Assembly: GCA_051006515.1 (NCBI GenBank)
Contig: JBPCTD010000085.1
Span: forward strand, 1-8,725
Origin: ZLKRG08 sp051006515
GTDB taxonomy: Bacteria > Actinomycetota > Actinomycetes > Nanopelagicales > Nanopelagicaceae
Direction: 5' to 3'
DNA length: 8,725 nt
Shown here piece after piece: positions 1-6,694 of this stretch (position 1 is the stretch's first letter; every line of letters starts with the position of its first letter). Under the pieces are notes generated by a model. It was not told the DNA's origin. It saw only the letters and a list, made by a program, of their open reading frames with translations, and did no database searches. Both the position numbers and the translations under genes were made by a program.

Positions 1-217
1 ACAATCTGGTTCCATGGCCAAGTAAGAAACGACCAAGCCCTGCGGAAATTGCCCCGATAACTACAACTACAGCAACTCGCATCTCGTAAGTAAGTAGGAA
101 GAAAACCAACACTGACCAAGTGGGGGGTGCAAATATCGGAGCTAAATTGCAGAGAAAAACAACCAGCGTTAGCGCTAAATAAATGTGGAAAATACCCGCA
201 GGGTTAATTGAGTTCAT
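1..217 (-). CDS. Partial small integral membrane protein (5' end only), unassigned
   Basis: Reading the minus strand from an ATG at 217-215 gives 72 sense codons that run off the window edge without a stop. The peptide begins MNSINPAGIFHIYLALTLVV and is strongly hydrophobic, with probable membrane segments at about residues 10-28, 32-45 and 47-65. A PPTW motif near residue 32 and a G-x(4)-GLGRFLLG stretch near residues 55-67 resemble small membrane proteins of the VTT/DedA-like or 'small multidrug export' kind, but I cannot assign a family. Its start codon lies inside the last codons of the metallo-beta-lactamase gene (14-base overlap), so it is probably its co-transcribed downstream partner. 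No good Shine-Dalgarno precedes it, which suggests translational coupling. The reading frame is well supported by the overlap and by its hydrophobic composition; the function is unknown. Confidence 0.7.
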   Translation of the reverse strand, partial: MNSINPAGIFHIYLALTLVVFLCNLAPIFAPPTWSVLVFFLLTYEMRVAVVVVIGAISAGLGRFLLGHGTRL

Positions 218-1589
218 ATGAAAGCTCAAGTTTTGGCACTATTGAATTCCAACCCAACTCTTCATTGATCAACTTGGCAAAAGTGTCAGCGGATTCAGAT
301 TCTCCGTGGACTGCAAATATTGCTTTAGGAACGGTATCGGCGCTTTTAAACCAGTTCAATAATTCTTGGCTATCAGCATGAACGGAGAATTCTTTAATCT
401 GGACAATTTCAGCTCTAACATCAATCCATTTGCCAAACATTTTTATACTGGTTGCGCCGCTTAAGAGATGTTGTCCACGAGTACCAGCTGCCTGATAACC
501 CACCAACAAGATTGCATTGTTGGGATTTGGCAGCATATTCTCTAAATGATGCACTACGCGACCACCTGTTGCCATGCCACTTGCGGAGATAATTATGGAA
601 GGTTGATTTAAGTCATTAAGCGCTTTGGAATCTTCAACAGTTGTGGCTTCAAAAAGTGATCCAGAGTCAAAAGGATCTTCTGGTAGGTCAAAAAGCTCAG
701 GGCGAATTTCTGGTGATTTATTTGCTATAGCTTCTCGGTAACAACGAAGTGCCGAAAGCGCCATAGGTGAATCTACATAGACTGGCAATTTGGGAATCTG
801 TTCACTTTTGATCAGTCGCTTGATTGTCATCAGCATGATTTCAGTTCTATCCACCGCAAAGGCCGGAATTAATACAGATCCATGACGTTTTATAGTCCTA
901 TTGATTGCCTGTGCCAGTGAATCATCGCTAGTTGGATGGGTGCGGTTACCGTAAGTGGATTCTGTAACCAAAGCTGAGATCTCGCCTGCGGGAATCAAAT
1001 CCGGATTAGTTAGGATCGCATGATTACCGCGACCAATATCCCCGGTGAAAACAATTCGCTTTCCAGCAACGATGAGATCTACAAAAGATGAGCCCAAGAT
1101 ATGCCCACTTCTATGGAAAGTAACTTTTATTTCGTCAGTAATTAACTTCGTTTCATGAAAAGGAATTACTTCGAATTTGGCAATTGCAAGTTCAGCCTCT
1201 TCTGCATTAAAAAGTGCAAGAGGCTCTTTGTGCTTTGAATAGCCTTTTTTCTTCGCATATTTGGCATCTTCAACTTGAAGTTTTGCGGCATCTCTTAAAA
1301 CAATCGCAGCTAATTTAGCGGTGTTTGGAGTGCAATAGATTGGACCATCAAAACCTTCGCGCACTAATTTTGGTAAATAACCACAATGATCAAGATGTGC
1401 GTGAGAAATTACAACTGCATCAATAGTTGCTGCATCCAAGGGGAATGGTTCCCAGTTCTTTAATCGAAGCTCTTTCAACCCTTGATAAAGCCCGCAATCA
1501 ACCAAAACTCTTGATTTTTCGCCAGCAACTAGGAATCGGCTACCGGTCACAGTTCCGACGGCACCTAAGAATTTAATGGTCGCAACCAT
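204..1589 (-). CDS. Beta-CASP metallo-beta-lactamase family hydrolase (probable RNA exonuclease/RNA-specificity type)
   Basis: This 461-residue protein is a cytoplasmic metallo-hydrolase of the beta-CASP branch, related to CPSF73 and to bacterial YsdC/RNA-specific MBL proteins; such enzymes cleave or trim RNA. Visible motifs are the zinc signature HAHLDH at residues 63-68, H163 in SGHILG, D184 in FTGDIG, and the beta-CASP elements E210 in ESTYG, SASGM at 335-339, H404 in FSVHADS and H428 in AVHGE. All metal ligands expected for an active enzyme are present and the length is normal. The start MVATIKFLGAVGTVTG matches the family's usual N-terminus, so the ATG at 1589 is secure. No Shine-Dalgarno precedes it; a TAAGAT box ends 11 bases before the start, fitting a very short or absent leader. 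It is divergent from the metal ATPase and overlaps the downstream membrane protein gene by 14 bases. The RNA substrate and whether it acts as endo- or exonuclease cannot be read from sequence. Confidence 0.93.
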   Translation of the reverse strand: MVATIKFLGAVGTVTGSRFLVAGEKSRVLVDCGLYQGLKELRLKNWEPFPLDAATIDAVVISHAHLDHCGYLPKLVREGFDGPIYCTPNTAKLAAIVLRDAAKLQVEDAKYAKKKGYSKHKEPLALFNAEEAELAIAKFEVIPFHETKLITDEIKVTFHRSGHILGSSFVDLIVAGKRIVFTGDIGRGNHAILTNPDLIPAGEISALVTESTYGNRTHPTSDDSLAQAINRTIKRHGSVLIPAFAVDRTEIMLMTIKRLIKSEQIPKLPVYVDSPMALSALRCYREAIANKSPEIRPELFDLPEDPFDSGSLFEATTVEDSKALNDLNQPSIIISASGMATGGRVVHHLENMLPNPNNAILLVGYQAAGTRGQHLLSGATSIKMFGKWIDVRAEIVQIKEFSVHADSQELLNWFKSADTVPKAIFAVHGESESADTFAKLINEELGWNSIVPKLELSYELN

Positions 1590-1600
1590 ATTTAAAGACT

Positions 1601-1606
1601 ATCTTA
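1601..1606 (-). promoter_or_regulatory. Candidate -10 box for the metallo-beta-lactamase gene
   Basis: On the minus strand the hexamer is TAAGAT (TAnnnT, 4 of 6 matches to TATAAT). It ends 11 bases before the ATG at 1589, so transcription would start within about 5 bases of the start codon, as in near-leaderless actinobacterial genes. No convincing -35 is seen. On the plus strand the same bases contain TATCTT (1600-1605), a possible -10 for the divergent ATPase gene. Confidence 0.4.
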
Positions 1607-1610
1607 GGAA

Positions 1611-1617
1611 AGGGAGG
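1611..1617 (+). promoter_or_regulatory. Ribosome binding site that decides the ATPase start
   Basis: AGGGAGG lies 9 bases before the GTG at 1627 and is the best Shine-Dalgarno in the window. It places the real ATPase start at 1627 rather than at the in-frame ATG at 1576, which lies inside the divergent metallo-beta-lactamase gene and has no ribosome binding site. Confidence 0.8.
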
Positions 1618-1626
1618 TTGAACATA

Positions 1627-3432
1627 GTGAAAAATAAAGTTTCAGCGATATTACTTATTACCTCTTCAATGGCGCTTTTTTGGGGTTTATCCCTCAACTA
1701 TGTTTTAAATCGCGAAGCTGCAGCTTCGATTATTTGGGCTCTTGGTGGTCTGACTGGACTTATCCCAGCAGTCAGATGGTTAATTGATGAGTTAAAAGAT
1801 CGTCAAATGGGATCTGATATTTTGGCAATTTTTTCGATTGTGGGCACATTATTAATTGGTGAATATTTTGCAGCATCCGTAATCTCTTTTATGTTGGCAT
1901 CAGGTAGAGCATTGGAAAGCTGGGCAGAAGGTCAGGCAGAATCAGCGCTCAAATCTTTAATAGATCGAATGCCTAAGCTTGCCAATCGAATTACTTCCGC
2001 AGGCAGTCTTGAAACAATTTTGGTAGAGCGAATAGAAAGCGGAGATCGATTAATAGTTAAGTCCGGAGAGATTGTGCCAGTTGATGGCACTGCACAAGAG
2101 GATTGCTACTTAGATCAATCCGCGCTAACTGGTGAATCTCTACCTGTTAATTTAACTAATGGTAATTCAGTAATCAGTGGCACTTTAAATGCCGGTAATT
2201 CATTTGAAATGACTGCAACAGGCAATGTAAGTCAAAGTACTTACTCAGGAATTGTCACGATGGTCAGAAATTCTAGAGAACAGAGTTCACCTAATATCCG
2301 ATTAGCCAATAAGTGGGCGATAGGTTTTGTGCCTTTAACTTTAGCGCTAGCTATTGGCGCATTTATCGCTACCGGAGATACGACAAGAGCGGTGGCAGTT
2401 TTAGTTGTGGCTACCCCTTGTCCTTTGATTTTGGCAGTACCAATTGCACTGGTAGCAGGAATGTCTCGAGCAACAAAAAATGGCGCTGTCATAAAAAGTG
2501 GTGCAATTCTGGAGCGCTTAAGTCGCGCGGAAGTGGTGCTAGTAGATAAAACCGGCACCGTAACTCACGGTGGGCCAGTTATTTCTGAGGTGTTAACTTC
2601 TGGAGAATTAACTGCTGATGAAGCAATAAAAATAGCCGCATCGTTAGACCAGTACAGCCCACATATAGTTGCAAAAGCAATAGTAAAAGAAGCCCATATT
2701 CGAAAGTTAACTTTATTGCCAGCAACTAACGTGAAGGAATCTCATGGTCGCGAAGTAACAGGCACTGTTGCTGGCCAGACAGTTATCGTTGGTTTACCTC
2801 AAGATAAATTGCCAAATTGGGCAGAGAGCGCACAACCACTAAAAGTTGCGCTACAGGTAGATGGCCATTTGGTAGCGTTATTTGGATTAGCCGACCCCAT
2901 TAGATCTGAATCATTAAGCACCATAAATGAGCTATATAAATTGGGTATTAAAGAAATTGTGATGGTCACGGGCGATAAGGAAGAGACAGCAAATAAAGTT
3001 GCAGCTGAGTTGGGAATAAGCAAAGTTGTGGCAAATTCAAAGCCAGAAACTAAATTACAGATGGTTCATGAGTTTCGAAATAAAGTATTTGGGACGGTAT
3101 TAGTTGTTGGAGATGGTATTAACGATGCACCTGCACTTGCAGCATCCGATGTTGGTATCGCGATGGGCGCTCGCGGGGCATCTGCTGCAAGCGAAGCAGC
3201 GGATGTTGTGATTATCGAAGACTCCATTGATCGAGTGGCAAGCGCGATTTACTTTGCGAAGTTATCAAGAAAGAAGGCGCTGCAAGCTTCACTTGGTGGC
3301 ATGGCCATTGCATTAATTGCCATGGTTGCCGCTGCCTTTGGATATTTAACACCTAGCCAAGGAGCGTTACTCCAAGAGGTAATTGATTTGGCTGCCATTT
3401 TATGGGCACTAACTACGCTGCGTGCAAGGTAA
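1627..3432 (+). CDS. Heavy-metal translocating P1B-type ATPase, no N-terminal metal-binding domain
   Basis: This is a cation pump of the P-type ATPase superfamily that uses ATP to move a transition metal across the cytoplasmic membrane. From the GTG at 1627 it has 601 residues. Membrane helices lie at about residues 5-27, 33-53, 65-93, then 233-248 and 256-278, with a final pair at about 556-573 and 581-598. Conserved elements in order are actuator TGES 168-171, membrane motif TPCP 263-266, phosphorylation motif DKTGT with D307, TGD 448-450 and the hinge GDGINDAP starting at 495. It has no CxxC heavy-metal domain at the N-terminus and few cysteines. The P1B-specific His-Pro motif is replaced by SPH at 344-346. 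The TPC motif does not by itself fix the metal; copper/silver (CPC) is unlikely, and zinc, cobalt, nickel, iron or manganese remain open. It is divergent from the metallo-beta-lactamase gene and followed 10 bases later by the acetyltransferase gene, so the two may share a transcript. Confidence 0.92.
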   Translation: MKNKVSAILLITSSMALFWGLSLNYVLNREAAASIIWALGGLTGLIPAVRWLIDELKDRQMGSDILAIFSIVGTLLIGEYFAASVISFMLASGRALESWAEGQAESALKSLIDRMPKLANRITSAGSLETILVERIESGDRLIVKSGEIVPVDGTAQEDCYLDQSALTGESLPVNLTNGNSVISGTLNAGNSFEMTATGNVSQSTYSGIVTMVRNSREQSSPNIRLANKWAIGFVPLTLALAIGAFIATGDTTRAVAVLVVATPCPLILAVPIALVAGMSRATKNGAVIKSGAILERLSRAEVVLVDKTGTVTHGGPVISEVLTSGELTADEAIKIAASLDQYSPHIVAKAIVKEAHIRKLTLLPATNVKESHGREVTGTVAGQTVIVGLPQDKLPNWAESAQPLKVALQVDGHLVALFGLADPIRSESLSTINELYKLGIKEIVMVTGDKEETANKVAAELGISKVVANSKPETKLQMVHEFRNKVFGTVLVVGDGINDAPALAASDVGIAMGARGASAASEAADVVIIEDSIDRVASAIYFAKLSRKKALQASLGGMAIALIAMVAAAFGYLTPSQGALLQEVIDLAAILWALTTLRAR

Positions 3433-3442
3433 CCTTCTTTCC

Positions 3443-3928
3443 ATGATTCGCAGCGCAACAGCCGCAGATGTTCCGGCAATACATCAACTAATTATTGAAT
3501 TGGCAATCTATGAACGCGAACCAGATGCGGTAGTCGCATCTATTGAAGATATTCATAACACTTTGTTTGGTACAGATCCGGTTGCTTACTGTCATGTTGC
3601 AGAGATTGATGGCCAAATTGCGGGAATCGCAATTTGGTTTTTAAATTACTCAACTTGGCTAGGTAAAGCTGGACTTTATTTAGAAGATCTATTTGTAAAA
3701 CCAGAGTTCAGAAAACGTGGCATTGGACTTGAGCTAATGAGGACTTTGGCAAAATTATGTGTTGATCGTGGCTACGAGCGATTCCAATGGTGGGTACTTG
3801 ATTGGAACGAACCTTCAATTAATTTCTATAAATCAATCGGCGCTGAAGCTATGGATGAATGGACTGTTTATCGATTATCAGGGAGCGCGCTTAAGAGTTT
3901 TGCCGCCTCATCAACTTCGAATTTTTGA
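3443..3928 (+). CDS. GNAT family N-acetyltransferase, spermidine/diamine acetyltransferase (SSAT)-like
   Basis: This 161-residue cytoplasmic enzyme should transfer an acetyl group from acetyl-CoA to a primary amine. The acetyl-CoA loop RKRGIG is at 90-95 within EDLFVKPEFRKRGIG. The segment NYSTWLGKAGLYLEDLF (about 68-84) and DWNEPSINFYKSIGAE (120-135) are typical of the SSAT / thialysine acetyltransferase subgroup, which acts on polyamines or related diamines. I chose the ATG at 3443 because MIRSATAADVPAI is the usual GNAT beginning and AAGG lies upstream at 3426-3429, although at a rather long spacing; an in-frame GTG at 3422 would overlap the ATPase stop and has no ribosome binding site. 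Its last 20 codons overlap, in antisense, the end of the convergent deacetylase gene. Subgroup assignment is by motif resemblance; the actual substrate is inferred. Confidence 0.88.
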   Translation: MIRSATAADVPAIHQLIIELAIYEREPDAVVASIEDIHNTLFGTDPVAYCHVAEIDGQIAGIAIWFLNYSTWLGKAGLYLEDLFVKPEFRKRGIGLELMRTLAKLCVDRGYERFQWWVLDWNEPSINFYKSIGAEAMDEWTVYRLSGSALKSFAASSTSNF

Positions 3929-4983
3929 TGTTCAAACAAAGCTTGTCCAGGATAGTTTTCAGTGTGATCAAAGGGATCGTCTAATTTTTTAATTCCTGAA
4001 AGTTGCTGTAAGACAAATAAACCACAAAATGGTGAGTAGATGGCGTTATAGCCACCTTCATGTGCAATCATCAATTTATTGTTAGCTGTTGTGGCGGCAC
4101 AATCCATCAATATTTTCGTAAGCGTGGCATAGCCGTTTGCAGTTAACATCATTCGACCTAGCGGGTCATACACTGATGAATCAAAACCAGAGGCTACTGC
4201 TATCAAGTCAGGTTTAAATTTCTTTAACGCTGGCGCAACAACTTCTTCGAATGCATATTGGTAGCCACCATTTCCAGTTCCTGCAGGAAGTGGGATATTG
4301 ATATTGGTATTTAGTCCAGCGCCACTACCGCGCTCATCACGCGCACCGGAATCTCTTGGATATAAACGATCTTGATGCAGTGAAATGGTTAAGACATTTG
4401 GATCTGAATAGAAAATCTCTTGTGTGCCGTTGCCATGATGAACATCCCAATCAACTGTGGCAATTCGGATATCAGGGTGATCTCTCTTTATTACGGATAG
4501 CGCAATTCCTAAATTAGAGAATAAGCAGTAACCCATGCCGCCAGCTTTAATTGCATGATGTCCAGGTGGTCGCACAAGTGCATAACCATTTTCAACTTTT
4601 CCGTTCACCACTGCTTGTGCTAATTCAGTCACTGCACCAACAGCTAATGTTCCGATTTCATATCCACCTTTAGCTAGTGGAGTTTCCCCATCTCCGGCAT
4701 CGCCACCAAGTCGCTGCTCGCTGATTCCTTTGAGCTTTGTTAGGTAACTTTGTGGATGCACAAGCAATAACTCTTCATTTGTTGCATGCCGTGCGGGAAT
4801 TCTTTCTAAATGTTCTATTAATCCTGAAACCACAATCAATTCATGAATACGTTTCTTTGTTTCAGGGCTCTCATAATTTAGGAAGGGTTGTAAGCCCTTT
4901 GCCGGATCACTAGGAAAGAAACCAGCGTTTGTTCCTGTGTCATGCCAACCGAAGAGCTCGTGATAAACGTATCCAGTTTTCAT
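3868..4983 (-). CDS. Class II histone deacetylase-like amidohydrolase (HDAH / acetylpolyamine amidohydrolase family)
   Basis: This 371-residue zinc enzyme of the arginase/deacetylase fold removes acetyl groups from acetylated amines such as acetyl-lysine or acetylpolyamines. It resembles the bacterial class II HDAH type (FB188 HDAH) along its whole length, including the N-terminal HELFGWHDTGT segment. Catalytic residues are all present: the His pair H142-H143 in RPPGHHA, zinc ligands D180 and H182 in DWDVHHGNGTQ, D268 in GFDSS, and the transition-state tyrosine Y312 in EGGYN. As I recall, these positions coincide with those reported for FB188 HDAH. The ATG at 4983 gives a family-typical start MKTGYVYHELFGWHDTG; it has no Shine-Dalgarno but a TAATCT box just upstream. 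Its 3' end overlaps the SSAT-like acetyltransferase gene by 61 bases, a convergent pair with opposite chemistry. Physiological substrate (polyamine, protein or small molecule) is not decided by sequence. An AcuC-type role is less likely because AcuC is class I-like. Confidence 0.93.
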   Translation of the reverse strand: MKTGYVYHELFGWHDTGTNAGFFPSDPAKGLQPFLNYESPETKKRIHELIVVSGLIEHLERIPARHATNEELLLVHPQSYLTKLKGISEQRLGGDAGDGETPLAKGGYEIGTLAVGAVTELAQAVVNGKVENGYALVRPPGHHAIKAGGMGYCLFSNLGIALSVIKRDHPDIRIATVDWDVHHGNGTQEIFYSDPNVLTISLHQDRLYPRDSGARDERGSGAGLNTNINIPLPAGTGNGGYQYAFEEVVAPALKKFKPDLIAVASGFDSSVYDPLGRMMLTANGYATLTKILMDCAATTANNKLMIAHEGGYNAIYSPFCGLFVLQQLSGIKKLDDPFDHTENYPGQALFEHQKFEVDEAAKLLSALPDNR

Positions 4984-4992
4984 ATGACTATT

Positions 4993-4998
4993 AGATTA
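4993..4998 (-). promoter_or_regulatory. Candidate -10 box for the deacetylase gene
   Basis: On the minus strand TAATCT lies 9 bases before the ATG at 4983, and no Shine-Dalgarno is present between. This fits a transcript starting within a few bases of the start codon. An overlapping alternative TAATAG is at 4988-4993. No clear -35 is seen, so confidence is moderate at best. Confidence 0.4.
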
Positions 4999-5056
4999 GT
5001 AGACTGAAGCAGTAATAGAGCCATAAACAGGCAAAATCGGCAATATAGGCACCTGC

Positions 5057-5061
5057 GGGGG
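5057..5061 (+). promoter_or_regulatory. Ribosome binding site of the homocysteine methyltransferase gene
   Basis: GGGGG followed by AA lies 5 bases before the ATG at 5067 and supports that start. It is the only clear ribosome binding site in the four-gene plus-strand run; the later genes rely on overlaps. A weak TATAGG at 5044-5049 could be its -10. Confidence 0.6.
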
Positions 5062-5066
5062 AATTA

Positions 5067-5942
5067 ATGTCAGCAATTTATGAAGCGCTCGCTAAAGGAC
5101 TCTTGATTTCAGATGGCGCGATGGGCACCATGCTGCAAGACAAAGGTTTAACAGATGGTGGCGCACCAGAACTTTGGAATGTTGAAAATCCCAGCGCAAT
5201 CGAAGAGGTGCTTGAAAGTTATGCCGCAGCCGGTGCGAACTTAATTACTACCAATACCTTTGGCGGAACACGTGGCCGTTTACAGATGCATGGTTTGGAA
5301 GATCGCTTATTTGAATTAAATAAAGCAGGCGCAGAGATTGCACGAAAAGTTGCCGATCGCCACCCGAATTGTTTTGTCATGGGAGATGTTGGTCCATCAG
5401 GTGAATTGATGGAGCCGATGGGAACTATGACTGCAGATGAAGCTGAAGCGCTCTTTGCTGATCAGATAAAAGCTCTTGTAGCCGGCGGCGTAGATGCAAT
5501 TTTGATTGAAACTATGAGTGACTTACAAGAAGTGGAAGCAGCGGTGAAAGCTGCAAAATCAGTAGCGCCAGAACTTCCAATAATTGTCACCTTCTCATTC
5601 GATACAAATTTGCGAACTATGATGGGTGTAAAGCCAGAGATGGCGGTAAAGACTTTGGCAGCCGAAGGTGTTCGAATTATTGGTGCCAACTGCGGTCGTG
5701 GCGTTGATGAGATGCGCATTATTGCAAAAGAGCTAACAGCAGCAAGACCTGAAGGTGTTTACATAATTACCCAATCTAATGCCGGTCTACCAAAGCTAGT
5801 TGGCGGCGATTTCATTTATGACGGTACTCCTGAAGAGATGGCGAAATATGCTGACGACATGAAAGCTTTAGGTGTAAATGTTATTGGTTCTTGTTGTGGA
5901 TCTACTCCAGCACATACGGCAGCGATGAAAGCTACAATTTAA
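5067..5942 (+). CDS. Homocysteine S-methyltransferase family protein (MetH N-domain / BHMT-like)
   Basis: This 291-residue protein is a stand-alone homocysteine S-methyltransferase domain, a zinc TIM barrel that moves a methyl group to the thiol of homocysteine to make methionine. The N-terminal DGAMGTML (16-23) and TTNTFGG (61-67) match the family. The three zinc cysteines are C209 in GANCG and C276-C277 in GSCCGSTP, and ETM at 149-151 is in the expected place. There is no folate, cobalamin or activation domain, so it is not full MetH. The methyl donor could be glycine betaine (BHMT type), S-methylmethionine (MmuM type) or a partner corrinoid protein; sequence alone does not choose. It leads the plus-strand run: its TAA overlaps the ATG of the SDR gene by one base. 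It is divergent from the deacetylase gene across 83 bases, which hold the promoters of both. Confidence 0.9.
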   Translation: MSAIYEALAKGLLISDGAMGTMLQDKGLTDGGAPELWNVENPSAIEEVLESYAAAGANLITTNTFGGTRGRLQMHGLEDRLFELNKAGAEIARKVADRHPNCFVMGDVGPSGELMEPMGTMTADEAEALFADQIKALVAGGVDAILIETMSDLQEVEAAVKAAKSVAPELPIIVTFSFDTNLRTMMGVKPEMAVKTLAAEGVRIIGANCGRGVDEMRIIAKELTAARPEGVYIITQSNAGLPKLVGGDFIYDGTPEEMAKYADDMKALGVNVIGSCCGSTPAHTAAMKATI

Positions 5943-6694
5943 TGGCGAATCTACCTATTGCAGTTGTAACTGGTGCCAGCAGTGGTATCGGAGCAGCAAC
6001 CGCCAAGCTGCTTTCACAAAATGGCTTTTCGGTGATTGCAGCTGCCAGAAGAGTAGAACGTCTAAATGATTTAGCTAATTCGAATTCCAATATAAAAGCA
6101 GTTCAACTTGATGTAACTGATCAAGCAAGTGTTGATGGCTTTGTTGCTAATCTTGCAAATCAACCAGTGGCTTTGTTGGTTAATAACGCAGGTGGCGCAT
6201 TTGATTCAGCGCCTATTGAAAAGACCGACCCCACTATTTGGCAGAAAACATATGAAGTAAATGTAATTGGTGCGCTACGCATTACTAAAGCGCTATTACC
6301 AAACTTACGAAGTAATGGCGCTAGCCATATAGTGGTTGTTACTTCTACCGCAGGTCATGGTGTTTACGAAAATGGCGGTAGTTACACCACGGCTAAGCAT
6401 GCAGAGCTAGCTTTCACGCAAACATTGCGCCTTGAGTTAAATGGCGAACCGATTCGCATTACTGAAATTGCTCCTGGAATGGTGAAGACTGAAGAATTTT
6501 CAAAGGTGCGCTTAGGTAGCGAAGAGGCTGCGGCAAAAGTGTATGAAGGTGTAGCTAAACCTTTGGTTGCCGAAGATATTGCTGAGGCAATTAAGTGGGC
6601 AGCGCTCCTACCGGAACACGTAAATATTGATTCAATGATAATTAGACCTGTGGCACAAGCGGCTAATCACAAAATACATCGTAAACTAACTTAA
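5942..6694 (+). CDS. Short-chain dehydrogenase/reductase (classical SDR)
   Basis: This 250-residue enzyme has the Rossmann cofactor motif TGASSGIG at 10-17, NNAG at 81-84, and the catalytic set N107, S135 in TSTAG, Y148 and K152 (YTTAK). An arginine pair (R37-R38 in AAARRVERL) after the second strand suggests preference for NADP(H). The C-terminal segment HVNIDSMIIRPVAQA resembles the YdfG-like group of 3-hydroxy acid/serine dehydrogenases, so oxidation of a small hydroxy acid or reduction of an aldehyde is likely, but the substrate is not predictable. The true start is the ATG at 5942, giving MANLPIAVVTGASSG; a longer in-frame ATG at 5891 would lie inside the methyltransferase gene. Both its ends are one-base TAATG junctions, so translation is probably coupled to both neighbours. 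Confidence 0.93.
   Translation: MANLPIAVVTGASSGIGAATAKLLSQNGFSVIAAARRVERLNDLANSNSNIKAVQLDVTDQASVDGFVANLANQPVALLVNNAGGAFDSAPIEKTDPTIWQKTYEVNVIGALRITKALLPNLRSNGASHIVVVTSTAGHGVYENGGSYTTAKHAELAFTQTLRLELNGEPIRITEIAPGMVKTEEFSKVRLGSEEAAAKVYEGVAKPLVAEDIAEAIKWAALLPEHVNIDSMIIRPVAQAANHKIHRKLT

Noticed and set aside
1576..1626. Extended ATPase start at the ATG at 1576
   Set aside because: It lies inside the divergent metallo-beta-lactamase gene, has no ribosome binding site, and the 17 extra residues look unrelated to the family; AGGGAGG before GTG 1627 gives a better start.
2241..2558. Open frame on the minus strand inside the ATPase gene
   Set aside because: It is antisense to conserved membrane and DKTGT regions of the ATPase, has no family features and no start signals.
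3422..3442. Earlier GTG start of the GNAT gene
   Set aside because: It overlaps the ATPase stop and has no Shine-Dalgarno, whereas MIRSATAADVPAI from 3443 is the family's normal N-terminus.
4984..5066. Possible riboswitch (SAM or cobalamin) before the methionine-related gene
   Set aside because: The spacer is only 83 bases, must also hold the divergent promoter, and shows no recognisable conserved riboswitch core.
5462..5719. Open frame on the minus strand inside the methyltransferase gene
   Set aside because: It is antisense to the conserved zinc-barrel gene and its serine/threonine/isoleucine-rich translation resembles no family.
5891..5941. Earlier ATG start of the SDR gene
   Set aside because: The added residues are translated from inside the methyltransferase gene and precede the usual short SDR N-terminus; ATG 5942 forms a TAATG junction.
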